A DNA stretch of 64,000 nt. It comes from Annona cherimola (Eukaryota > Streptophyta > Magnoliopsida > Magnoliales > Annonaceae). The translations under genes and the position numbers were made by a program. Numbering within the stretch: position 1 is the stretch's first letter; the number at the start of each line of letters is the position of its first letter. Below, one piece after another: positions 56,019-64,000 of this stretch. The notes beneath the pieces are model-generated. The model was not told the origin of the DNA, searched no databases, and worked only from the letters and a program-made list of their open reading frames with translations. Location: NCBI GenBank assembly GCA_030490835.1, contig CM059972.1, positions 51,131,563 to 51,195,562 on the forward strand, in the 5' to 3' direction.

Positions 56019-57769
56019 TGTTGGGTCCCGAATAGATGGCAAAACCCAAGAGGGGAGGGGTGAATTGGGTTCTTAAAAATTTCTTTGGTAACTTAAAAAC
56101 TTAACCCCTTGTAGAATTATTCCCCTTGAATGAAGAAACTGAATGGAAAGCAAAGTAATAAAGAGAGCAGAAATAAAAGCAAGTAGACAAGGATTTTATA
56201 GTGGTTCGGGCAACCTCCCTACTCCACTCTTCCAAGCTCACACTCCTTGTGACTTGGGTTCCACTATTGTATTCCGCGAATACAACTAGAGCCTCTTGCT
56301 CTCTTCTAGATTCTAGCTCTAGGGGGCATATACAACCAGAGCCTCTTGCTCTCTTCTAGATCTAGCTCTAGGGGGCATCAAACACTTAGCACAAGTAGGT
56401 GATGAGTCACACTCCAATCACACACTACTTTGCTACCTCTTGATCTTAGCTACGCAAGCTAAATCAAGTTCAACACAAACAAGTAAACAATAAAAGTAAA
56501 CTACACTTTACAGGTGTGTAGAAACGATTTAGCGCAGGGAAGAACTTGTAGATGATGGCTTTGAAGTTTCTGAATGTAGCTCTTGCAACTTGAAGCACAA
56601 TTCTTCCTCTCTTGATTGGCTTGATCACTTTAATGCTCTTGTAGATAGGAGTTATGCTCACTTAATGTTTTCCAACTGCTTCCCTCGTCCACAATAACTC
56701 CCTTTTATAATTTTGGAGGGAATCCGAATGTTAGAAGGTAGGTGGCGCGCATTTAATGCACCAACGTTCGAATTAATTCCGACCGTTGCGACCCAAGTCG
56801 CATGTGGAGTCGACTTCGGATGCGACTTCGCCCAAGTCGCAGATGGAGTCGACTTCGGGTGCGACTTCGCTTCTCCATCGCAACTTCAAGTTTCAGTCAG
56901 GGTCGACTTGGGTTCTCGACTTGACCCAAGTCGCAGGTGGAGTCGACTTCGTGTGCGACTTCACCTCGTAAGTTGATTTTCTGAACTCCGGAACTTTGGA
57001 AATCTTTCTCTTTTCTTTAGTCTTCTTCATGCCTTTAGTTCTTTTGTATTACTTTCTGAATCCTTGTGCCTTGATTGTATTAGCTCCATGATTTGCAATC
57101 CTTAGAAGCTTGACTTTGCTTCTTCTTGGTTTTGCTTGATACTGTGAATCATTGGAGAACTTGCTTGCTTTGAAGACTTGAATGTTTGAAGTAAGCTTAT
57201 ATCTTTTGCCTTTGATTTGATAGATTTGTTCTTCATTTTGAGTCCTTGGACTTGATAGGCTTGACTTGATCTTGATCATGCTTGAAGCTTTTGAGCCTAG
57301 AGTGAAGAAGTCCTTTGAATGATTTGAAACTGCAGCTTTGATCTTTGATAAACTCAAGTCGCGCTTGGAGTCGACTTCGTCCCCGACTTCACCTAAGTCG
57401 CACATGGAGTCGACTTGGCCTGCGACTTGGCAACTCCGTGTCCCAACTTTCAGCTCTGGACAAATTTGCACTTCTGAAGTCGATAGCGAGGTCGACTTCG
57501 TCTGCGACTTGGCTACCCAAGTCGCATGTGGAGTCGACTTGACCTGCGACTTCACTTGCTCTTTCTCCCATTTCAACTCTGGACGTTTTAGGCACATTGA
57601 AGTCGATCTTGGAGTCGACTTGGGGAACGACTTGGCCTTCCAACTTGATTTTCTTCAAATGTATATTCCTTAAGACATTTCACAAACTTGTTAGTAGCCA
57701 AGACTTTCTCAAATTGATTTGTTAATCATCAAAACATAGATTTAGCTAGTTTTCCTCATGTTTCCAACA
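56019..57769 (-). repeat. SIR3 3' LTR
   Basis: 1,751 bases, TGTTGGAAAC to ACCCAACA on the minus strand. Contains a tandem duplication of about 55-60 bases (56282-56395), a TATA-like box (TATAAAAGG, 56701-56709) and composite palindromes at 56795-56828, 56834-56867 and 56928-56961, with further groups at 57350-57640. Frames here, such as 57049-57597, follow the repeats and are not genes. Confidence 0.92.
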
Positions 57770-58094
57770 TTCTCCCCCTTTTTGATGATTGACAAAACCG
57801 ATTTGAGTGGATACCTTTCATTTAAATAAATATGCTCATATTGCATTATGAAATCATGCAAACATTCAAAGCATTCATTTAAGCATATACATATCCTACT
57901 CTTCTTTCCTTAAATCTCTCTCCCCTTTAATCATAAAGACTTATACTCAAATAACTTATACTCAAATCCTCTTCTTCTCCCCATTCTTAAATCTCTCTCC
58001 CCCTTTTTGTCAATATATCAAAAAGATTAGAGGGTAATCAAAGAGATAGGTGGGTTAGCTCACCCTGAATGGGTGCTCCCCCTCAATTTATGCT
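57770..58094 (-). other. SIR3 3' untranslated region with doubled polypurine tract
   Basis: A polypurine tract abuts the LTR (57770-57786), and a second AAAAAGGGGGAGAG tract lies at 57992-58010. Only 325 bases separate pol from the LTR, so no post-pol ORF exists here. Confidence 0.75.
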
Positions 58095-59420
58095 TTAAGT
58101 GAGTTCAAGCATTCCCATGTCATTTCTAATCTTATAAAATGCTTCTTTTGCTAGGGGCTTAGTGAATATATCTGCAACTTGATCCTCTGTTCTTACATAT
58201 ACCAAACATATGTCATGATTTTCTACATGTTCTCTAATGAAATGATGTCTAAGGTCTATATGTTTGGTCCTAGAATGCAGGACTGGATTCTTGGTTAGAC
58301 ATATGACACTTGTATTATCACATTTGATAGGTATATTTTTAAAATCCATGCCATAGTCCCTAAGTTGTTGTTTCATCCAAAGTAATTGAGCACAACAGCT
58401 CCCGGAGGCAATGTATTCGGCTTCCGCCGTAGATAGAGCAACACTAGTTTGTTTTCTTGAAAACCATGAAACCAACATGCTTCCAAGAAACTGACATGTT
58501 CCACTAGTGCTTTTTCTATCTACTTTGTAAACAGCAAAATCCGCATCCGAGTAGCCGATTAGATCAAAATTAGAGCCCTTTGGATACCATAGTCCTAAAT
58601 TGGTAGTGTCTACTAGATATCTAAAAATTCTTTTCACAGCTACCAAGTGTGATTCTTTTGGGCATGATTGAAATCTAGAGCACATACACACACTAAACAA
58701 AATATCTGGCCTAGAAGCAGTTAAATACAATAAGGAACCTATCATGCTTCTATACAATTTTAAATCAACTACTTTGCCCTTCTCATCTTTGTCAAGCTTG
58801 ATTGTAGAGCTCATGGGCGTGTTTGCTCCTTTGCTATTCTCCATGCCAAACTTCTTTAGCATTTCTTTGATATACTTGGACTGGTTAATGAAAATTCCTT
58901 CATTTAATTGCTTGATTTGCAGTCCAAGGAAGAAGTTTAGCTCTCCCATCATGCTCATCTCAAACTCTTTCTGCATAAGCTCAGAAAATTCTTGGCAAAG
59001 AGTTTCATTAGTAGCACCAAAAATAATATCATCTACATAAATCTGAATGATCAATATATCCTTTCCATTGTACTTGATAAACAAAGTGGTGTCTACATTT
59101 CCTTTTTGAAAATCATGATCAATCAGAAATTTGCTTAGTCTATCATACCAAGCTCTTGGAGCTTGTTTTAATCCATATAATGCTTTGGTTAGCTTGTATA
59201 CAAATTTAGATTGATCTTTTTCCTCAAATCCAGGTGGTTGTTCTACATACACCTCTTCATTTATATAACCATTCAGAAATGCACTTTTGACATCCATTTG
59301 AAACAATTTAAAGTTCATGTGAGATGCAAAAGCTAGTAAGATGCGAATTGCCTCTAATCTAGCAACCGGGGCATAGGATTCTTCAAAATCCTTCTTCTTG
59401 TGAGTATCCTTTTGCCACAA
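58095..59420 (-). CDS. pol: SIR3 pol: reverse transcriptase and RNase H
   Basis: A 441-codon open frame; its first ten codons are out-of-frame read-through before the true junction at [25 protein letters not shown] (catalytic Asp near 43) and YVDD at about 128-131 (Asp 130 and 131). RNase H: GYSDADF, RKSTSGTCQFLG, STAEAEYIASGSC and a C-terminal DIFTKPLAKEAF. All catalytic residues I can place are kept. It copies the element RNA to DNA and removes the template. The frame is separated from integrase by a 5-base deletion near 59396, compared with SIR1, where GIDFEESY is continuous. Confidence 0.92.
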   Translation of the reverse strand: MWQKDTHKKKDFEESYAPVARLEAIRILLAFASHMNFKLFQMDVKSAFLNGYINEEVYVEQPPGFEEKDQSKFVYKLTKALYGLKQAPRAWYDRLSKFLIDHDFQKGNVDTTLFIKYNGKDILIIQIYVDDIIFGATNETLCQEFSELMQKEFEMSMMGELNFFLGLQIKQLNEGIFINQSKYIKEMLKKFGMENSKGANTPMSSTIKLDKDEKGKVVDLKLYRSMIGSLLYLTASRPDILFSVCMCSRFQSCPKESHLVAVKRIFRYLVDTTNLGLWYPKGSNFDLIGYSDADFAVYKVDRKSTSGTCQFLGSMLVSWFSRKQTSVALSTAEAEYIASGSCCAQLLWMKQQLRDYGMDFKNIPIKCDNTSVICLTKNPVLHSRTKHIDLRHHFIREHVENHDICLVYVRTEDQVADIFTKPLAKEAFYKIRNDMGMLELT

Positions 59421-60837
59421 GTCTAGCTTTGTTCCTCACTACAAGTCCACTTTCATCTAATTTGTTCCTAAAGACCCACTTGGTGCCAATAATAGTACAA
59501 TCATTTGGTCTAGGAACAAGGTGCCAAACTTGATTTCTTTCAAATTGATTTAGCTCTTCTTGCATTGCTATAATCCAGTTTTCATCATCAAGAGCTTGTT
59601 CAATATTAGAAGGTTCAATCTTGGATACAAAAGCATATTGTCCACACACATTTTGCTTTGACCTTCTAGTTTTTACACCTTCATACACATTTCCTATAAC
59701 TTGCTCAATTGGATGTGCATGATTGAATTTTAAATCAGTTGGAGGTTTATAGGAATTGTTACCTTCACTTACCCTTTCCTCCGTGGAATCTTCTTGCTTT
59801 TCCACATGCAGCCTTTCAAGGCCATTTGCTATGTCATCTGCATCACTTGAATCATCCTTTCTTTTAAAGCATGGGTTAGTTTCATCAAAAGCAACATGTA
59901 TGGATTCTTCTACAACTTGGTTTCGTTTATTGAAAACTCTATATGCTTTGCTATTTGATGAATAACCAAGGAATATTGCTTCATCACTTTTAGCATCAAG
60001 TTTTCCCAAGTTGGTTTTTCCATTGTTCAGAACATAACATGTGCATCCAAAAGCATGAAAATAAGATATGTTTGGTTTCCTTCCCTTCCATAGCTCATAT
60101 GGGGTCTTTTTCAAGATAGCTCTAATGGTAACTCGATTTAAAACATGACAAGTTGTGCTCACAGCTTCACCCCAAAACTTCTTGGATAATTTACTCTCAT
60201 TTATCATTGTTCTAGCCATCTCTTGTATAGTTCTGTTTTTCCTTTCAACTACTCCATTTTGTTGTGGAGTTCTTGGTGCAGAAAATGTGTGATGAATTCC
60301 TTTTTCATTACATAATTCTATGAATCGTTTGTTTTCAAATTCACCACCATGGTCACTTCTTATAGACATAATAGTACTTTGTTTTTCATTTTCCACCAAG
60401 TTTACAAAAGTTGAAAACATAGAGAAGGCTTCATCTTTGCTAGCTAAGAGAATTATCCATGTGAATCTTGAAAAGTCATCTACAATAACAAATACATATT
60501 TCTTTCCACCAATGGTTAAAATGTCGGATGGTCCATATAGATCCATGTGTAGCAATTCAAGTGGCCTTGTGGTGGAAATCTCCTTTTTGGTAGAAAAAGA
60601 CATCTTTGGTTGTTTAGATAATTGACATGCCTTACAAATTTTGTCTTTGTCATATTTCAACTTTGGCAAGCCTTCTACCAAATTCTTTTTCCATAGGGTC
60701 TTTATGTTTGACATATTCACATGTCCAAGTCTTTTATGCCAAACCCATGGATCATTTTCACTGGCCATTAGACATTGACCATCTAGTTCATCAAGTGAAA
60801 CCAAATATACATTTCCATGTCTTCTTCCGCTAAACAT
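59383..60837 (-). CDS. pol: SIR3 pol: integrase and linker
   Basis: A 484-codon open frame starting inside pol. Zinc-binding HHCC: His34, His39, Cys68, Cys71 (HKRLGH and CKAC). Catalytic triad Asp99 (LLHMDLYGP), Asp162 (RSDHGGEF) and Glu198 (QNGVVERK), with the normal 35-residue spacing between the last two. Then an acidic linker and the start of RT up to GYSQEEG, where the 5-base deletion shifts the frame. It joins element DNA into the chromosome. No membrane or signal segments. The apparent ATG start lies well inside pol and is not a true start. Confidence 0.92.
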   Translation of the reverse strand: MFSGRRHGNVYLVSLDELDGQCLMASENDPWVWHKRLGHVNMSNIKTLWKKNLVEGLPKLKYDKDKICKACQLSKQPKMSFSTKKEISTTRPLELLHMDLYGPSDILTIGGKKYVFVIVDDFSRFTWIILLASKDEAFSMFSTFVNLVENEKQSTIMSIRSDHGGEFENKRFIELCNEKGIHHTFSAPRTPQQNGVVERKNRTIQEMARTMINESKLSKKFWGEAVSTTCHVLNRVTIRAILKKTPYELWKGRKPNISYFHAFGCTCYVLNNGKTNLGKLDAKSDEAIFLGYSSNSKAYRVFNKRNQVVEESIHVAFDETNPCFKRKDDSSDADDIANGLERLHVEKQEDSTEERVSEGNNSYKPPTDLKFNHAHPIEQVIGNVYEGVKTRRSKQNVCGQYAFVSKIEPSNIEQALDDENWIIAMQEELNQFERNQVWHLVPRPNDCTIIGTKWVFRNKLDESGLVVRNKARLVAKGYSQEEGF

Positions 60838-61149
60838 GATATGTTCTCATTCAAATACATTACATATAGATGATTCAAACAAAACTTTATATCATTTATC
60901 ACATAATTGGCTAATGCTCATTAAGTTATGCTTGAGTCCTTCAACAAACAAAACATCCTCCATGCATGCATTTGAGATACTATAAATATTTCCTTTACCT
61001 TTTATTTTACCTTTCTCATTATTACCAAAGGCAACCGTTCCGTCGTTGCAAGGCTTAAGTTTGTGAAACAAATTTTTTTCTCCAGTCATGTGCCTTGAAC
61101 AACCGCTATCCATGAACCATACATTATTTGCCTTTGCCTTTAAACAAAT
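60838..61149 (-). pseudogene. pol: SIR3 pol: protease, two nonsense codons
   Basis: Pol begins just after the GT...AG spacer with ICLKAKANNVWFMDSGCSRHMTG; the DSG triad is intact. The open part runs to 60892 and stops at TGA after SISQLCDK. The same frame continues with a second TGA near 60850 before the integrase frame, so the breaks are substitutions, not frameshifts. There is no ATG between the gag stop and this segment in the pol frame. The protease releases gag and pol products in this family. Confidence 0.85.
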
Positions 61150-61186
61150 CTGAAAAATAAACAAGTAATTCTCATCTTTTTGGTAC
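61150..61186 (-). other. SIR3 gag-pol junction: 37-nt GT...AG spacer
   Basis: On the minus strand it begins GTACCAAAAAG and ends TTTATTTTTCAG, and contains the gag TGA stop. Gag and pol are in different frames; removing these 37 bases would give KW-ICLKAKANN in frame. Confidence 0.6.
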
Positions 61187-63010
61187 CCATTTTATGGGTC
61201 CATTTGGGTTAGTAAAATGATTCAATCTTCGTTGCTCTACCTTAGAAAGCCCAAATCTCGTGTTCCTTGGAACCCAAACTAATCTTGCACCATGGTCATA
61301 TAATTTCTTGAAGTTACATTTATAGGCTTTATGACCCATCTTGTTGCAAAAGTTACAAGCCATTGGTAATCTAGGAGTAGGCCTCCAAGTATATTTTGGT
61401 TCAAGTGTTGGCCTTTTAGTCCACACAACATTTTTCCTTTGTGGCTTGAACGTAGGTGCAGTATTTGTTTGATATTTTCCATGTATTGGCACATTTGATT
61501 TACCACTTTCTTTTTGCTCAAATGTATTGTATCCAAGACCTCTTCTATCTGTTTGTGAGGTCATATTCAAGAACATCTTCACATTTTCACCGGGATTAGA
61601 GAACTTTGCTAATGATTCATTTAAGGATTCGTTCTCCTTTTTCAGATTCTCAACTTCTTTCAACAACAGTTCATTTTCTTCTTTCAATTTTGTTGACATT
61701 TCAGCTAGTTTTCCATTTTCAATGATAACACAGTTGCATTGTTTTCTTTTTAATATCAACTTGTTTCCTAGCTTTTTGATTTCCCCATACAATGAATCAT
61801 ATGCAATTTGTAGTTCATCTAATTCGGCACATTTGAGGCAATCATGAAAAGAAGAATAACTTGATTGAGAATAAGGTTTGGAAGTTACCTCTTCACTTTC
61901 TGTGTATTTTGTTGAGGTAGATTGATCTTCCAAAATTTCCATCGTGTTCAAGCATAGCAGTTCTTCTTCTTGTTCGATTTGTGCTACGCAGCATATTCTT
62001 GCACAGTTGGCCGCATCGTTGTCATCGGTTGAAGAGCTGCATGTTGATGACGTCTCCTCATTGACGTACATGCCTCTTCCCTTTTGATATCTTCTGCCTT
62101 CATGATTTTCCTTTGGCCTTTCTTCCGGTGTAGGACATTGGGTTTGCATATGTCCTACGCCCCCGCATCTATAGCATTTGATTGGTTCTTTCTTTTTCTC
62201 TCTGGAATTTCTGTCTTTGAAATTTCTGAAATTTCCGCCTTTTCTCACAAATTTTCTGAATCGTTTTGTGAGTAGGGCCATCTCGTCATCGTTTTGAGAG
62301 GATGAGGTGTCATCCGTGTCTTGTGTAGCTTTCAAGGCAATTGCTCTTTTGCCTTTGTGTTGATCCTCATTCCTTTTCTTAATTAGCTCATGTGACATGA
62401 GTGAGCTAATAAGATCTTCAAGCTTCAATGTGTTGAGGTCTTTGGCTTCTTCAATTGCCGTTATCTTTGGAGTCCATGAATCCGGTAGAGCTCTCAATAT
62501 CTTCATAACCTGCTCGGATTCAGAAATAGCTTTTCCAAGACCCTTTAGAGCATTAGTAATTTTAGAAAATCTTGCAAACATTTCAGAAATATTTTCAGTA
62601 TCTAGCATTCTGAAATTTTCAAACTCTCCAATCAAAATGTTTCTCCTGGTCCCTTGGACTTGGGAGGTTCCTTCATAAATAGATGTTAGAGTATCCCATA
62701 TCTCTTTTGCAGTCAAACAAGAAGATACTCTATCATACTCCGAAGCCGTAAGAGCACAAAATAAAGAATTCATTGCCTTGGCATTGCTCTTGACGGTTCT
62801 AACTTCCTCTTCGGTCCATTTGAAAGCTTTGTCATCGGTAGGCAAAATCACACCATCTTGGATAGCAATCCAAGAATCCATATCGGTAGCCATGATGAGT
62901 TGCTTCATACGAAGCTTCCAATAGCCAAAGTTGTTCCCATCAAACAATGGTGGCCTTGTAAAAGATTGGCCCTCGGCAAAAGCGGGAACGGGAATCGATT
63001 GGGATGCCAT
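61172..63010 (-). CDS. gag: SIR3 gag, intact, 612 residues
   Basis: Starts at MASQSIPVPAFAEGQSF, the same place as SIR1 and SIR2. N-terminal part TRPPLFDGNNFGYWKLRM (about 18-35) is typical of Sirevirus/Copia gag; a capsid-like helical region covers about 60-210. First zinc knuckle CYRCGGVGHMQTQC at about 279-292; a charged coiled coil (KLKEENELLLKEVENLKKENESL) around 430-490; second zinc knuckle CNFCNKMGHKAYKC at about 552-565. Gag would pack the genomic RNA into cytoplasmic particles. This is the only unbroken gag in the window. The last codons PIKWVPKR overlap the GT...AG spacer. Confidence 0.93.
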   Translation of the reverse strand: MASQSIPVPAFAEGQSFTRPPLFDGNNFGYWKLRMKQLIMATDMDSWIAIQDGVILPTDDKAFKWTEEEVRTVKSNAKAMNSLFCALTASEYDRVSSCLTAKEIWDTLTSIYEGTSQVQGTRRNILIGEFENFRMLDTENISEMFARFSKITNALKGLGKAISESEQVMKILRALPDSWTPKITAIEEAKDLNTLKLEDLISSLMSHELIKKRNEDQHKGKRAIALKATQDTDDTSSSQNDDEMALLTKRFRKFVRKGGNFRNFKDRNSREKKKEPIKCYRCGGVGHMQTQCPTPEERPKENHEGRRYQKGRGMYVNEETSSTCSSSTDDNDAANCARICCVAQIEQEEELLCLNTMEILEDQSTSTKYTESEEVTSKPYSQSSYSSFHDCLKCAELDELQIAYDSLYGEIKKLGNKLILKRKQCNCVIIENGKLAEMSTKLKEENELLLKEVENLKKENESLNESLAKFSNPGENVKMFLNMTSQTDRRGLGYNTFEQKESGKSNVPIHGKYQTNTAPTFKPQRKNVVWTKRPTLEPKYTWRPTPRLPMACNFCNKMGHKAYKCNFKKLYDHGARLVWVPRNTRFGLSKVEQRRLNHFTNPNGPIKWVPKR

Positions 63011-63044
63011 ATCAATAGATCTCTTTGGTTTAACTCAAAGACCT

Positions 63045-63056
63045 GCTCTGATACCA
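63045..63056 (-). promoter_or_regulatory. SIR3 primer-binding site
   Basis: TGGTATCAGAGC on the minus strand, perfect tRNA-iMet complement, two bases from the 5' LTR. Confidence 0.9.
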
Positions 63057-63058
63057 CT

Positions 63059-64000
63059 TGTTGGGTCCCGAATAGATGGCAAAACCCAAGAGGGGAGGGG
63101 TGAATTGGGTTCTTAAAAATTTCTTTGGTAACTTAAAAACTTAACCCCTTGTAGAATTATTCCCCTTGAATGAAGAAACTGAATGGAAAGCAAAGTAATA
63201 AAGAGAGCAGAAATAAAAGCAAGTAGACAAGGATTTTATAGTGGTTCGGGCAACCTCCCTACTCCACTCTTCCAAGCTCACACTCCTTGTGACTTGGGTT
63301 CCACTATTGTATTCCGCGAATACAACTAGAGCCTCTTGCTCTCTTCTAGATTCTAGCTCTAGGGGGCATATACAACCAGAGCCTCTTGCTCTCTTCTAGA
63401 TCTAGCTCTAGGGGGCATCAAACACTTAGCACAAGTAGGTGATGAGTCACACTCCAATCACACACTACTTTGCTACCTCTTGATCTTAGCTACGCAAGCT
63501 AAATCAAGTTCAACACAAACAAGTAAACAATAAAAGTAAACTACACTTTACAGGTGTGTAGAAACGATTTAGCGCAGGGAAGAACTTGTAGATGATGGCT
63601 TTGAAGTTTCTGAATGCAGCTCTTGCAACTTGAAGCACAATTCTTCCTCTCTTGATTGGCTTGATCACTTTAATGCTCTTGTAGATAGGAGTTATGCTCA
63701 CTTAATGTTTTCCAACTGCTTCCCTCATCCACAATAACTCCCTTTTATAATTTTGGAGGGAATCCGAACGTTAGAAGGTAGGTGGCGCGCATTTAATGCG
63801 CCAACGTTCGAATTAATTCCGACCGTTGCGACCCAAGTCGCATGAGGAGTCGACTTCGGATGCGACTTCGCCCAAGTCGCAGATGGAGTCGACTTCGGGT
63901 GCGACTTCGCTTCTCCATCGCAACTTCAAGTTTCAGTCAGGGTCGACTTGGGTTCTCGACTTGACCCAAGTCGCAGGTGGAGTCGACTTCGTGTGCGACT
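63059..64000 (-). repeat. SIR3 5' LTR, cut by window edge
   Basis: Nearly identical to 56019-56960. TATA-like box at 63741-63749. Composite palindromes at 63835-63868, 63874-63907 and from 63968 to the edge. The tandem duplication near 63322-63435 is also present. Confidence 0.92.
63835..63907. promoter_or_regulatory. Two adjacent 34-bp composite palindromes in SIR3 LTR
   Basis: Each unit is AAGTCGCA, 5 bases, AGTCGACT, 5 bases, TGCGACTT (63835-63868 and 63874-63907). The outer arms pair with each other and the centre is itself a palindrome. The spacers differ in sequence but not in length. They lie upstream of the TATA-like box on the minus strand, in a position suited to enhancer elements. 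Confidence 0.75.

Larger units (their letters stand above)
56019..64000 (-). mobile_element. SIR3, young Sirevirus-type Ty1/copia element
   Basis: Inverted. 3' LTR 56019-57769, 5' LTR 63059 to beyond the right edge. Over the 942 bases present in both LTRs I count five differences by eye (56577/63617, 56687/63727, 56729/63769, 56760/63800, 56805/63845), so it is the youngest element here. It inserted into SIR2 at the start of pol (left flank AACAA). Gag is intact; pol has two nonsense codons and one 5-base deletion. There is no post-pol ORF. Confidence 0.92.

Noticed and set aside
57049..57597. 182-codon minus-strand frame in the SIR3 LTR
   Set aside because: It runs through the palindromic U3 repeats; equivalent LTRs of SIR1 and SIR2 do not keep it and no domain is seen.

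Overview
This window is plant nuclear DNA made almost entirely of nested LTR retrotransposons. I see no conventional host gene, no tRNA or rRNA gene and no CRISPR array. The retroelement families (Ty3/gypsy chromovirus with a chromodomain, Athila-like elements primed by tRNA-Asp, Sirevirus-type Ty1/copia elements primed by tRNA-Met), the AT-rich background and a plastid rpoA-derived fragment point to a flowering plant. The species cannot be named from the sequence. The rpoA fragment is very divergent, which would suit a lineage with fast plastid evolution (Geraniaceae and Passiflora are known examples), but this is inference only.

Left part (1-24609). Position 1-2383 is an inverted LTR-like fragment. 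A decayed chromovirus (CHR1) follows. Its 5' LTR starts at 2384 and its primer-binding site is at 10788. The LTR is broken up by an inverted Athila-like fragment (6145-8093), an inverted LTR fragment (8094-9520) and unassigned DNA. CHR1 has an unusual acidic ORF before gag (10963-11777), then gag, RT, RNase H, integrase and chromodomain; the protease is deleted. Its RT is interrupted by an Athila-like solo LTR (14350-16895, TSD ACTAT), which itself contains an intact 302-codon rpoA-like reading frame next to a perfect 40-bp palindrome. The CHR1 3' LTR starts at 18970 and is cut at 22483 by an inverted LTR of another family.

Right part (24610-64000). This is a deep nest. Sirevirus SIR2 (from 24610) has SIR1 (26000-53891) inside its 5' LTR. 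SIR1 carries three solo LTRs (30108-31825, 33029-36497, 37999-40421, each with a 5-bp TSD), a decayed extra ORF after pol (about 40800-42493), and, inside its 3' LTR, a complete non-autonomous Athila-like element (44270-53638, TSD GAACC). The 3' LTR of that element contains yet another LTR (49688 to about 52358). SIR2 resumes at 53892 with its gag and is cut at 56019 by SIR3, a young inverted Sirevirus running off the right edge. SIR3 has five LTR differences in 942 aligned bases, an intact gag, and nearly intact pol.

The best leads are: the rpoA-like ORF; a 35-41 nt GT...AG spacer between gag and pol in all three Sireviruses whose removal always gives the same in-frame fusion; a covarying TGAGT/ACTCA hairpin shared by several unrelated-looking LTR families; a 34-bp composite palindrome repeated in Sirevirus LTRs; the pre-gag ORF of CHR1; and presence/absence of a post-pol ORF between sister Sireviruses. 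Boundaries marked 'about' were set by eye from pairwise comparison inside the window.
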